A DNA stretch of 64,000 nt from Marininema halotolerans (GTDB lineage: Bacteria > Bacillota > Bacilli > Thermoactinomycetales > DSM-45169). The DNA lies in contig NZ_FPAA01000010.1 in assembly GCF_900116235.1 (NCBI RefSeq), positions 1 to 64,000 of the forward strand. The letters are read 5' to 3'. The notes under the pieces are model-generated. The model saw only the letters and a list, made by a program, of their open reading frames with translations. It was not told the DNA's origin and searched no databases. The position numbers were made by a program, and so were the translations under genes. Numbering within the stretch: position 1 is the first letter of the stretch; every line of letters begins with the position of its first letter. Below are positions 35,519-43,785 of this stretch, one piece after another.

Positions 35519-35923
35519 ATGAAGTGCTATCAATACACCATTGAATTTCCGGATGAGTATACAGGAGCCGTTACGAGGATCGTCAGTCGGTATATGAACC
35601 TTCCCTTTGATCGTCAGCGATTGGAGAGAAAAAGGGGTTCTGTAGCCGTTTACGCTGCTCGGAGTAAAGAAGATCCGAATCACTTTCTCATTGTAGAGTT
35701 CCCCAGTGAATTTCATTCGATCACAGTGAGATGCGGTGAATCCGTTTATCAGGATGTAGAATCCTTAATGATACGTTTAGATAAACGTATCCGCGAAAAA
35801 AAACAGGAACCATTGATTCATAAGGTTAAAAATCAGTATGGGACTGAAAATGATAAGGTACAAAGATTAATGGTGAGCAACAATTGGAGTCTGGAGGATA
35901 TTTTTAAGAGTAATGGTTTGTAG
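35519..35923 (+). CDS. Putative immunity protein, array copy 6
   Basis: 134 residues. Starts MKCYQYTIEFPDEYT, otherwise almost the same as copy 3 through the first 100 residues; ends LMVSNNWSLEDIF. Last full-length copy of the array. Confidence 0.72.
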   Translation: MKCYQYTIEFPDEYTGAVTRIVSRYMNLPFDRQRLERKRGSVAVYAARSKEDPNHFLIVEFPSEFHSITVRCGESVYQDVESLMIRLDKRIREKKQEPLIHKVKNQYGTENDKVQRLMVSNNWSLEDIFKSNGL

Positions 35924-36051
35924 ATTGCCGCGCAGGAATTGCCTAGGGAGAAGGTAGTTTAATAAGCAAGGACTGAAATTGACAAGTAATGATGCTTGCC
36001 CGATTCCTGTCCTTTTGTAATGGACCAATGAAGCTATGAGTTAGGTGGTTC

Positions 36052-36459
36052 ATGATCACGGATAAGGAGAGATTGGATGCAACAAAAGGAAGGTTTTTCA
36101 GATCCAATCCCGACTATGGTATGAATGTTTATGCAATACGAAGTAACGAGGATATAAACCAGTTTATATTTGTTGTATGTAAACAAGAGTATGAATCGAT
36201 CACTGTAAGATGCTCTGAAACCATACATGAGAATGTAAAAAGCCTACTCGAGAATTTGAATCGGAGTATCAAACAAAAAGAAGGCATTCCTTATCAAGAT
36301 CATGATTTAATCGATCGATTGGGTACTTCGAGGGATACAATCAAAATCCTCATGGAAGAAACCAACCTAGACTTAGAGAGCTTATTTGAGCTTCCCGAAT
36401 GGTATGAACGGATGCAGCAAGTATTGGCTCGTTCCAAAGAGTTAAAGAAACGTGGATGA
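36052..36459 (+). CDS. Divergent, N-terminally truncated immunity paralog (copy 7)
   Basis: 135 residues. Aligns with the others from residue ~31 on: KERLDATKGRF for DRQRLEEKRGS, VYAIRSNEDINQFIFVV for VYAARSEEDPNHFLIVE, ESITVRCSETIHENVKSLL for HSITVRCGESVHKDVESLM. It then has its own longer C-terminus (LPEWYERMQQVLARSKELKK). The first ~30 residues of the family are missing and the ATG has no good ribosome site, so it is either a decayed member whose start was deleted at the spacer junction or a shorter functional form. Confidence 0.6.
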   Translation: MITDKERLDATKGRFFRSNPDYGMNVYAIRSNEDINQFIFVVCKQEYESITVRCSETIHENVKSLLENLNRSIKQKEGIPYQDHDLIDRLGTSRDTIKILMEETNLDLESLFELPEWYERMQQVLARSKELKKRG

Positions 36460-36495
36460 AACCAGAAGAATCACATCAAAGATGGTTAAAAAGGA

Positions 36496-36529
36496 AAGGC
36501 GATCCCTACTCGGAGATCGCCTTCTTTAT
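36496..36529 (+). terminator. Intrinsic terminator ending the immunity array
   Basis: Stem AAGGCGATCCC/GGAGATCGCCTT (one unpaired position) followed by CTTTATAT. First of three similar terminators in this part of the window (see 37682 and 40517). Confidence 0.75.
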
Positions 36530-36544
36530 ATCTAGGTGAAGATC

Positions 36545-36706
36545 ATGATACGTGAAAGTCCCTATTATTCGGTGCCAAATAAAAACCGTTGGGATCGATC
36601 TTGCAATATTCCCTTTGTGATTGTTGCACTAAGGGGGCCAAAACCCCTCGAGATATTCAAACAATCAGTTTCCAATTACAGTACATATCATTGCAGGAAG
36701 AATTAA
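36545..36706 (+). CDS. Possible small protein, 53 residues, unknown
   Basis: An ATG preceded by AGGTGA opens a 53-codon frame (starts MIRESPYYSVPNKN, ends STYHCRKN). No family is recognised; it could be the tail of a decayed gene. It ends 24 bases before the DUF1259-like gene, whose ribosome site AAGGAG follows its stop. Confidence 0.25.
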   Translation: MIRESPYYSVPNKNRWDRSCNIPFVIVALRGPKPLEIFKQSVSNYSTYHCRKN

Positions 36707-36730
36707 AAAAAGGAGTGTGATTTCTGCTCA

Positions 36731-37561
36731 ATGAATGTTTCTAAACAGTTGTGTAACCAATTAGCGGGCATTCTGAATGCGAATGAGATCACTGGACTTT
36801 CCTCTTTTCCAACGTATTGTACAGTGGGTAATCAAAGAACCTTCTCGGCAACCATATTAGGAAAACGGACAACCGATGGTACCAATAACCCTTTCACCTT
36901 TAGTCGAACAACTATAAAAAATAAAACATTAAACACAGGGTGGTTTTCACTTTTAGAGAATGAAGTATCACCCGTTGTCGATCGACTACTCAAACATGGA
37001 ATCACGGTCTCTTCCATCACAGACTTCAGTATGTTTATGCGACCTCGGGTGATTCAAGTATGTTATGAAGTCGTGGAAAATCCCATTAAAACTGCGCTAG
37101 CCTTGCGAAGTGTACTAAATATATTACCGAATGTTTCACGCACACTTCCCGATCAAGTAACTCCATCATTAAGGAAATTATGTAGTGTTTTTTCTAAGAT
37201 CATAGGTGCAGATGCGATGGGTGTTCTGGGTAACTCATGTGAAGCTTGGGTATTCCGTGATTTGAATATTTTCATACAAGGACAAAGATCATTGAGTCCA
37301 TTAAATGATTTTATTAACATATCATTTGAATCCCTGGATCCACAGGGGAAAGCACTTTGTATTGGAGAAATTGGATTGCTTAAAGATGAAGTATTCCCAT
37401 TTTTAAATGAAATACGAAGATTGGGCGGGATCAATTATTCCAAATTGTATATGCGATTCCTCACTACACCGCAAATTTATCAATTCACCTATATTACAAT
37501 TGATAACCCAATTAACTGTGCCCTTAAAGCAAGAAGAGCGATAAGAGTGTTAAAAACCTAA
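36731..37561 (+). CDS. DUF1259-like protein with two repeated halves
   Basis: 276 residues in two similar halves. Each half has a strand-rich part ending in GWFSLLENEVSPVVDRLLKHGI (~75-96) or GEIGLLKDEVFPFLNEIRRLGGI (~212-234), then a TDFSMFMRPRVIQVCYEVVENPI or LYMRFLTTPQIYQFTYITIDNPI segment. This resembles DUF1259/LpqO domains (pattern GDF.L...EV.PV...L..NGI.V..LHNHML...PRL.F.HFWA), although the HNH-like residues of typical members are replaced. No signal peptide. Function unknown. The ribosome site (AAGGAG) is rather far from the ATG. Confidence 0.6.
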   Translation: MNVSKQLCNQLAGILNANEITGLSSFPTYCTVGNQRTFSATILGKRTTDGTNNPFTFSRTTIKNKTLNTGWFSLLENEVSPVVDRLLKHGITVSSITDFSMFMRPRVIQVCYEVVENPIKTALALRSVLNILPNVSRTLPDQVTPSLRKLCSVFSKIIGADAMGVLGNSCEAWVFRDLNIFIQGQRSLSPLNDFINISFESLDPQGKALCIGEIGLLKDEVFPFLNEIRRLGGINYSKLYMRFLTTPQIYQFTYITIDNPINCALKARRAIRVLKT

Positions 37562-37681
37562 GATAAGCACACAAAAAGAAAATCGATAAATAATGAAATG
37601 GATTTCTCAGCAATACGATGAGAATGAGGAAAAAAGTTTGGAATTGAACCATAAGGATGGATTTAAGTAGATTGAAAAAAA

Positions 37682-37901
37682 GAAGGTGTTCTCCACACGG
37701 AGATCGCCTTCTTTTTTATTGCAATACCAGGGTTTAGTCAGTCGAGATGGATTGCACACTTTTGAATAGATATCGAGTCCATTTATGGGGTTTCATACAA
37801 TCACGATTTGTCCTACATGAATACATTATGACAACTAGGGCTTAGCTGATGAGATCGGTTCATTAAAAGCGAACGAGGATGATGATGAAAGGGGCTTTAT
37901 C
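37682..37901 (+). repeat. Duplicated upstream region, copy A, with terminator
   Basis: Begins with a terminator (GAAGG...CCTTC, T-run 37711-37717) and runs to the BNR gene. Most of its ~220 bases recur at 40517-40739 with small changes (for example GCAATACCAGGGTTTAGTCAG and TTGTCCTACATGAATACATT in both). The two BNR genes were therefore duplicated with their 5' DNA. Confidence 0.85.
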
Positions 37902-39275
37902 TTGCGCGCTATAAAAATGCGTTTACGTAGGGTATCAGGAACAAGTCCTTTCCTTAATTGTGATGTGGGTGGTCCTGGAAAGCTCTATGTCAATACGGCT
38001 GTGGAGCCTTTCATTGCAAAAGGGCGCATCAATAAGAGAGGCAGAGCTACCTTAATAGGTGTCTGGCAGCAAGATCGATGGTCAAATGGTGGAGCAAGGG
38101 GGCAGGTCGCAGCTTTTTCGCAGGATGGGGGAAAGACGTGGAAGCGAAGTGTACAACCCTTTGGCAACTGTGCCACCCCAAAGAATCCTTTTACAAGGGT
38201 ATCAGACCCATGGGTCTCCATTGGACCCGATGGCCGAGCGTATTCGACTGCCCTTCTTATTGAACCCAACTCGGGTGCAAGTGCAATCGCAGCTGTTACA
38301 TCCATAGACCATGGGCAAACGTGGCGAAATTTTCGCTTTATCAAGGTGGATCGAAACCCTAACTTGGGAAATGACAAAGAAACGGTAACAGCGGATCCCA
38401 ACAAGAGTGGATGGGCCTATATCGTATGGAATCGCGACACTCCAACGATTGGTCCGACATGGTTTAGTCGCACAAACAATGGAGGGGTATCATGGAGTAG
38501 GCCCACAGTCATTTTCAACCCTGGTAAAGGGAATCAAACCTTGGGGAATCAAATCGTCATCGACCCTTCAAGTGGCATATTATATAACTTTTTTAGTCTA
38601 TTAATCGGGTTAAATGCTTTGAATCCACCCGTGTTTATTGGTGTCCAACAATCATTTAATCGAGGGCAAACCTGGACACGTGGCAAAATGATTTCACAGA
38701 TTAAATCCGTGATTTACAATGATCCATATACAGGCATGGGGATAAGAAGTGGGGGAAATACCCTACCAGAGGTAGCGATTGATAGTCGCTCGGGTAGATT
38801 ATTTGTGGTCTGGGAGGATGCGAGGTTTAGCAAGGGACGAATAAATGAAGTAGCGATCTCCTATTCCAGCGATCAAGGCAACACCTGGAGTCAGCCTCGG
38901 CGTGTCAATCCTCCAACAGGTACAACCGCGTTTACTCCCATGGTGAGCGTGAACAAGACAGGAATTGTCGGAGTGAGTTACTACCAGATACAGCGTCAGA
39001 ACCGTAATAAACATAACTTACCGGTCAGCTATTTTTTTACCCACTCCCTTAATGGAGGGAAAGGATTTAAACCCCCTCTTTTTATAACAGGACCTTTTAA
39101 TATGTTGCGAGCACCTTTAGAGGTCTCTCCCTTTCCACCATCCAGAGGTCTCTTTCTTGGTGATTACCAAGGCTTAACAACGGTAAAAAATGATTTTCAA
39201 CTGTTCTTCTCTAAGACGACTAAAGGCGCCAACCCTGTTGACGTTTTCTCAACACAGGTTCGTTTCGAAAAGTAG
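37902..39275 (+). CDS. BNR-repeat (sialidase-like propeller) protein, copy A
   Basis: 457 residues. At least three Asp-box/BNR motifs are seen: FSQDGGKTWKRS, SIDHGQTWRNF and SSDQGNTWSQP, with related SRTNNGGVSWSR and SFNRGQTWTRG, which mark a six-bladed sialidase-type propeller. GGDRDxR-type catalytic sialidase residues are not evident, so enzymatic activity is uncertain. No signal peptide is visible (starts MRAIKMRLRRVSG), so location is unclear; a spore-surface role is possible. TTG start by comparison with copy B, which uses ATG at the same codon. Its paralog is at 40740-42113. Confidence 0.8.
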   Translation: MRAIKMRLRRVSGTSPFLNCDVGGPGKLYVNTAVEPFIAKGRINKRGRATLIGVWQQDRWSNGGARGQVAAFSQDGGKTWKRSVQPFGNCATPKNPFTRVSDPWVSIGPDGRAYSTALLIEPNSGASAIAAVTSIDHGQTWRNFRFIKVDRNPNLGNDKETVTADPNKSGWAYIVWNRDTPTIGPTWFSRTNNGGVSWSRPTVIFNPGKGNQTLGNQIVIDPSSGILYNFFSLLIGLNALNPPVFIGVQQSFNRGQTWTRGKMISQIKSVIYNDPYTGMGIRSGGNTLPEVAIDSRSGRLFVVWEDARFSKGRINEVAISYSSDQGNTWSQPRRVNPPTGTTAFTPMVSVNKTGIVGVSYYQIQRQNRNKHNLPVSYFFTHSLNGGKGFKPPLFITGPFNMLRAPLEVSPFPPSRGLFLGDYQGLTTVKNDFQLFFSKTTKGANPVDVFSTQVRFEK

Positions 39276-39370
39276 GTATCAAGATCAAGGTGGTCTCTAA
39301 GGAGATGCTGGGCACGCGGTAAATCAATATGATAGCCAGCCTGTTTTATAGTTTCATCACACTGGAACCT

Positions 39371-40213
39371 TTAGTTATTTTTCTGTTGTTTAATCATGTC
39401 TTGTGTAATGTCCGCAACAACGTCTGCTAATAGTTCTTCAATATGAATTTCTCGAGACGTTTGAGCCCCGTGTTTTATGACCTTCCCAATTAAGTACTGT
39501 GTCTTTTCTTCCTCTGCACGCTCAATAAACATTTTCCTTTCAAGCTGTATTGCTGCTTTTTCATCATGTATAGCTAAATCAATAATTTCCTTAATCATGT
39601 CAATGTTGCGCTGATCAAGAAAGGTTAAAGGGGTTATCACTTGTTGTAAGGTTTGCTCAATGGAATGTGAAGGAACATAACGAGTAATATAACCAAATCG
39701 TTCTGCTGTAGGGGCATCCATGTCAGCGCCTGTTAGAAGAAATTCCAATGCTCTTGAACGGCCTAATCGAAGTGCTGCTTGAACAGTTCCTTGACCACCA
39801 GGGGGTATATTTGTATTTAGCTCTGGCTGAGCGAACACAGCATTCTCTGTTCCATAAGCAATGTCACACGCCATCACAAATTCATTGCCTCCACCTCGTG
39901 CGATTCCATTCACAATAGCGAATGTAATCGCCCTCATATTTTTGATATCCTCAATGAGCTTCATAAAGTTATTCATCCCAGTAATGCCCTCTTTCTCATG
40001 ATTAATAAGATTGAGATCTAAATGTGCACTAAAGAAATGTTCATTCATGGAACGAAAAATGACGATCTTAACCTGTGCGTCTTTATTCAATTCAGAGATC
40101 ACATGTTGTAATTCTAAAATTAATTCATTAGATAATATATTTACTTCACCATGATTGATTATTACATTAGCAGTTGCATTTTCTACATTGAGTTTTATAC
40201 TTTTTAATTTCAT
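39371..40213 (-). CDS. Enoyl-CoA hydratase/isomerase family protein
   Basis: 280 residues, crotonase fold. VKIVIFRSMNEHFFSAHLDLNLI (~49-71) and the oxyanion-hole region AITFAIVNGIARGGGNEFVMACDIAYGTENAVFAQPELN (~93-131), then PGGQGTVQAALRLGRSRALEFLLTG. The usual GNAxGAGxELA reads GIARGGGNEFV, and hydratase Glu positions are not obvious, so the reaction cannot be named. ATG with GGAGG upstream. It lies on the opposite strand between the two BNR paralogs, with no related fatty-acid genes nearby; base composition is more AT-rich than the flanking genes, which suggests later insertion. Confidence 0.82.
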   Translation of the reverse strand: MKLKSIKLNVENATANVIINHGEVNILSNELILELQHVISELNKDAQVKIVIFRSMNEHFFSAHLDLNLINHEKEGITGMNNFMKLIEDIKNMRAITFAIVNGIARGGGNEFVMACDIAYGTENAVFAQPELNTNIPPGGQGTVQAALRLGRSRALEFLLTGADMDAPTAERFGYITRYVPSHSIEQTLQQVITPLTFLDQRNIDMIKEIIDLAIHDEKAAIQLERKMFIERAEEEKTQYLIGKVIKHGAQTSREIHIEELLADVVADITQDMIKQQKNN

Positions 40214-40516
40214 AATTTACCTCCATAAATTAATTTTAGTATAACATTTTTTAATTTATCCATTGGTTTTTAATAATATACACTCGTGTTGCTAATTGAA
40301 AATATGCTCTTTTCAACAGTGACCATTATTTCCGATAAGGGTTGACCGATGAGCAAGTGGAATCATAACAATCACACGAAGTATCACTTCAAGAACAGAT
40401 CATCCTACAGTCGGTACTATTGTTTATTTGTGGTTCATCGACTTCCAAGCTCCAGTTTTATGCGAGACGGTTGCACTGCCCGATTCTCCAGCGGAATGAC
40501 TTTTGATTTGAAAGAA
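40214..40516. other. Intergenic region upstream of the crotonase gene
   Basis: AT-rich start region of the crotonase gene (40214-40300), then ~200 bases with no supported gene. A short open frame here (40349-40603) runs through the terminator at 40517 and is not credible. Confidence 0.5.
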
Positions 40517-40739
40517 GAAGGTGATCTCAACATAGAGATCACCTTCTTCTTTATTGCAATACCAGGGTTTAGTCAGTCAAGATGGATTGCACCTCACTTT
40601 TGAACATATATCGAGTCCTTTCTAGGATTTCATACAATCATGTTTTGTCCTACATGAATACATTGTGACAACTGGGGTTTAGCTATGAAATCAGGTTCAT
40701 TGAAAAATGAACGAGGAAGATAATGAAAGGGGTTTTAAT
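40517..40739 (+). repeat. Duplicated upstream region, copy B, with terminator
   Basis: Starts with a perfect 12-bp terminator stem GAAGGTGATCTC/GAGATCACCTTC (40517-40528 with 40535-40546) and continues as a diverged copy of 37682-37901. Confidence 0.85.
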
Positions 40740-42113
40740 ATGCGCGCTATAAAAATGCGTTTGCGTAGGGTATCAGGAGCAAGCCCATTCCCTGGTTGTC
40801 GTATAGGGGGTCCGGGAAAACTTTTTGTAAATACAGCAGTAGAGCCTTTCATTGCCAGAGGACCTATCAATAAGAAGGGAGAGGCTATCTTAATTGGCGC
40901 GTGGCAACAAGACCGATGGTCAAACGGAGGTGCAAGAGGTTTGGTTGCCGCTTTTTCGAAGGATGGAGGGGGAACATGGACGAGGAGTGTACAACCTTTT
41001 AGTAAATGTGCGACTCCCAAAAATCCGTTTACCAGAGCATCGGATCCCTGGATCTCCATTGGACCTGATGGCCGAGCGTATTCTACAGGACTCCTCCTTC
41101 GGCGCAATTCCAGTGCAAGTGCAATCGCAGCCGTCACTTCCATAAACCATGGGCAAACTTGGCGTAATTTTCGCATAATAAAGGTCGATCAAAACCCTAA
41201 TGTGGAGAATGATAAAGAAGCTGTAACAGCGGATCCTGTGAAGAGTGGATGGGCTTACATTGTGTGGGATCGTGGCACTTCGACAGTTGGACCGACATGG
41301 TTTAGTCGCACAACAAATGGAGGATTATCGTGGAGTAAGCCTAAAATTATTTTTAATCCAGGTAAAGGGAATCAAACCCTGGGAAATCAAATCGTCATTG
41401 ATCCTGCAAGTGGCATATTATATAACTTTTTCAGTTTATTAATTGGGGCAAATCCTCAAAACCCACTGATTTTTATTGGCGTTCAACAATCATTGAATCG
41501 GGGGAAAACCTGGACACGAGCTAAAATTATTTCGCAAATCAAATCCGTTATTTACAAAGATCCGTATACAGGGATGGGAATAAGAAGTGGTGGGAATGCA
41601 TCACCGGAAATAGCAATTGACAGTCGCTCTGGTAGACTGTTTGTGGTCTGGGAGGATGCGAGATTTAGCAAGGGACGAATTAATGAAGTAGCGATCTCCT
41701 ATTCCAACGATCGAGGTAGAACCTGGAGTAAACCGACGCGTGTTAATCCACCGACAGGTACAACCGCGTTTACGCCGATGGTGAGGGTGAATGAGACTGG
41801 AATTGTCGGAGTGAGTTATTACCAGGTACAGCGTGAGAATCGTAATAAAAATAACTTGCCGGTCAGCTATTTTTTTACCCATTCTCTTAATGGGGGCCAC
41901 GATTTTAAATCCCCTCTTTATATAACGGGACCTTTTAATATGTTGCGAGCTCCAGTAACAGTTTCATCATTCCCACCTTCAAATGGACTTTTTCTAGGAG
42001 ATTATCAAGGATTAACGACGGTGAAGGATGACTTCCAACTGTTTTTCTCTAAGACGACCCAGGGCAGAAATCCTGTCGAGGTGTTTTCTACAACCGTTCA
42101 ACTTAAAAAGTAG
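40740..42113 (+). CDS. BNR-repeat (sialidase-like propeller) protein, copy B
   Basis: 457 residues, same length as copy A and very similar along its whole length, with blocks such as GNQTLGNQIVIDP and VWEDARFSKGRINEVAISYS unchanged. BNR motifs: FSKDGGGTWTRS, SINHGQTWRNF, SLNRGKTWTRA, SNDRGRTWSKP. The ATG at 40740 follows AAAGGGG; an in-frame ATG 33 bases earlier does not. As for copy A, no signal peptide or known catalytic set is seen. Confidence 0.82.
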   Translation: MRAIKMRLRRVSGASPFPGCRIGGPGKLFVNTAVEPFIARGPINKKGEAILIGAWQQDRWSNGGARGLVAAFSKDGGGTWTRSVQPFSKCATPKNPFTRASDPWISIGPDGRAYSTGLLLRRNSSASAIAAVTSINHGQTWRNFRIIKVDQNPNVENDKEAVTADPVKSGWAYIVWDRGTSTVGPTWFSRTTNGGLSWSKPKIIFNPGKGNQTLGNQIVIDPASGILYNFFSLLIGANPQNPLIFIGVQQSLNRGKTWTRAKIISQIKSVIYKDPYTGMGIRSGGNASPEIAIDSRSGRLFVVWEDARFSKGRINEVAISYSNDRGRTWSKPTRVNPPTGTTAFTPMVRVNETGIVGVSYYQVQRENRNKNNLPVSYFFTHSLNGGHDFKSPLYITGPFNMLRAPVTVSSFPPSNGLFLGDYQGLTTVKDDFQLFFSKTTQGRNPVEVFSTTVQLKK

Positions 42114-42313
42114 GATCGATATCTTCCTCTAAGTAAACTTAACGATGGCAATCGCAAAGAAATGAAGGGGTTCGGTATCTACAAAAAGGGTTCAATCCTG
42201 GTTTTGAAGAATGTAGAATAAGAGAACGGAAGGATTTCCCTGATCCAGTAATGGGTCATGCGGGGTGAAATGCTTCTTTTCTTTGTGGGACAAATTCTGT
42301 GGAGGTGTTCGTA

Positions 42314-42823
42314 ATGAAACATCAGGCATTGGAACAGTTTGATTATCATATCTGGGCAAATGAACGACTATTAAAGCGGCTCGAAGAATTACCAGAAACC
42401 TTTTATACCCAAGAGCTAAAAAGTGTCTTCCCCTCGATATCTGCTGTAGTAGAGCACCAATATGTAACAGACCGAATTTGGCTACAAGTCATGAAAGGGG
42501 ATAAGTATGAGCAAATTATCCCCTTTGCACAAGGACAAAAAGAAAAAGTGGCAGGTAAGAGCACTGGGGAGATAAAGGATTTATTTGCTACTCTATATGA
42601 GGAGTTTCGTCGTTTTTTTTCAGAGCAGGAGGATTTAGATCGTTTATATGTATTAGAACATCCCCAAGGGAAATTAGACATGAAGTTATCCGATATGATT
42701 TTTCATGTGGTGAACCATGGTACTTACCATCGAGGTAATATCGGAGCCATGTTCCGTCAAATGGATCAAGCAGGGGCATCCCTGGATTATGTCTTTTATG
42801 CCACGGAGAAGAGCACAGTTTGA
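42314..42823 (+). CDS. DinB/YfiT-like metal-dependent protein
   Basis: 169 residues, four-helix DinB fold. The three metal-binding His are probably those in VEHQYVTDRIW (~47-57) and HVVNHGTYHRGNIG (~133-146). Members of this family include bacillithiol- or mycothiol-dependent transferases and DNA-damage-induced proteins; which applies here is unknown. The ATG at 42314 has GGAGGTG upstream; a GTG 15 bases earlier is less likely. Confidence 0.85.
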   Translation: MKHQALEQFDYHIWANERLLKRLEELPETFYTQELKSVFPSISAVVEHQYVTDRIWLQVMKGDKYEQIIPFAQGQKEKVAGKSTGEIKDLFATLYEEFRRFFSEQEDLDRLYVLEHPQGKLDMKLSDMIFHVVNHGTYHRGNIGAMFRQMDQAGASLDYVFYATEKSTV

Positions 42824-42830
42824 ACAATTT

Positions 42831-42882
42831 CATACCAAAGGGAGCGGAGGTGCAGTGAAGCACCTCCGCTCCCTTTGGTATG
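42831..42882. repeat. 23-bp perfect inverted repeat after the dinB-like gene
   Basis: Arms 42831-42853 and 42860-42882, 6-base loop AGTGAA, GC-rich core GGGAGCGGAGGTGC. No T-run directly follows, so it is either a strong hairpin terminator without U-tract or an mRNA 3' stabiliser. Confidence 0.8.
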
Positions 42883-42963
42883 AAGAGGAGATATCATTTT
42901 TGAGTTAATTGTTGCTTAAGGAAGGGAAAAAACCAGTAAGTTATTAAGGAAGGGGAGAGGCGG

Positions 42964-43689
42964 TTGCATATCCGTAGATGGGGGATACCCTTGGTTATCA
43001 TCGTGATTGTGTCGATCGGGTGGGCAGAACATTACCACCCAATGACTTCAGCCCAAACGATCAAGGAAAAAAGGATTCTTGCCCTTGGCGATTCGCTCAC
43101 GTATGGTTATGGTGATCGGGAGCATGAGGGGTATGTTGGCGGTTTAAAGCGAGCATTAAATCGTGAAGATAGCGACACACAGTATAGGACGACCAATGCT
43201 GGAATTTACGGGTTACGAACCGATGGGGTTCTAAAGCAGTTGGCGAAGCCGGAGATGACCCAATCAGTGAAACAAGCGGATGGAATTATTCTTTTTATTG
43301 GAACAAATGATTTTATCCAAAGTACTGGTGGGAACATGACACATCTATACAGGAATCGTCTGGCGAAGGGCGAAAAGAGATTTGTACACCATCTTCATCG
43401 CATTTTAACTCAGTTGAGAAAACAGAATTCTGACGCGCCTATTACACTGTTAGGTCTTTATGATCCCTATCCAAATCGCGTAGTGAGTGATCCTTATATC
43501 GCTAAATGGAATCAAGCGAGTCGTAATGTGATCAAGCATTATCACCAAACACGATTTGTCCCCACGCAATCCCTTTTTGAACATCGATCAAAAAGAGAGG
43601 TGTTTAGTGATGAATTACATCCTAACCACCAAGGCTATCAGCTCATTGTACAACAGTTATTGCGTAAGGGAAGAATCGTGAAGGGGTAA
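42964..43689 (+). CDS. Secreted or membrane-anchored GDSL/SGNH hydrolase
   Basis: 241 residues. N-terminal hydrophobic segment (~7-21, IPLVIIVIVSIGW). SGNH blocks: block I LALGDSLTYGYGD (Ser ~41), block III GTNDF (~104-108), block V DELHPNHQGY (Asp and His ~219-222), and a conserved Gly/Asn region at TNAGIYGLRTDG. Typical lipase/esterase such as YpmR of B. subtilis. The TTG start follows AGGGGAGAGG. Substrate unknown; cardiolipin synthase lies downstream ~100 bases on the same strand. Confidence 0.87.
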   Translation: MHIRRWGIPLVIIVIVSIGWAEHYHPMTSAQTIKEKRILALGDSLTYGYGDREHEGYVGGLKRALNREDSDTQYRTTNAGIYGLRTDGVLKQLAKPEMTQSVKQADGIILFIGTNDFIQSTGGNMTHLYRNRLAKGEKRFVHHLHRILTQLRKQNSDAPITLLGLYDPYPNRVVSDPYIAKWNQASRNVIKHYHQTRFVPTQSLFEHRSKREVFSDELHPNHQGYQLIVQQLLRKGRIVKG

Positions 43690-43785
43690 GTGGGAATGAT
43701 GTTGGATGGGACAAGGGAATCCATAACCGCAAATGAGTTGTGAAAAGTAACAGGTGTCGGCGAAGGTGAAAAGGGGAGAGAGTCT

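Larger units (their letters stand above)
32373..36051 (+). repeat. Tandem array of six immunity gene units
   Basis: Units begin at 32373, 32949, 33604, 34319, 34894 and 35519 (period ~575-715 bases). Each has a 402-base frame, a TAG stop and the conserved tail ATTGCC..GGAATTG, a spacer with a conserved dyad (AAGGACTGAAATT...AATTTCAGTCCTT in its best form, 32822-32867), then a ~50-base relic of the toxin 3' end that runs into the ribosome site. Spacers differ in length by insertions or deletions. Confidence 0.85.

Noticed and set aside
32373..36051. CRISPR-like or satellite repeat array
   Set aside because: The period is ~575-715 bases and each unit is an intact reading frame, so it is a gene array.
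36545..36706. Transposase fragment
   Set aside because: The 53-codon frame gave a fleeting resemblance in another frame, but no transposase motif or inverted repeats were found; kept only as a weak small ORF.
40349..40603. Small ORF of 84 codons
   Set aside because: It runs through the duplicated terminator at 40517 and has no ribosome site.
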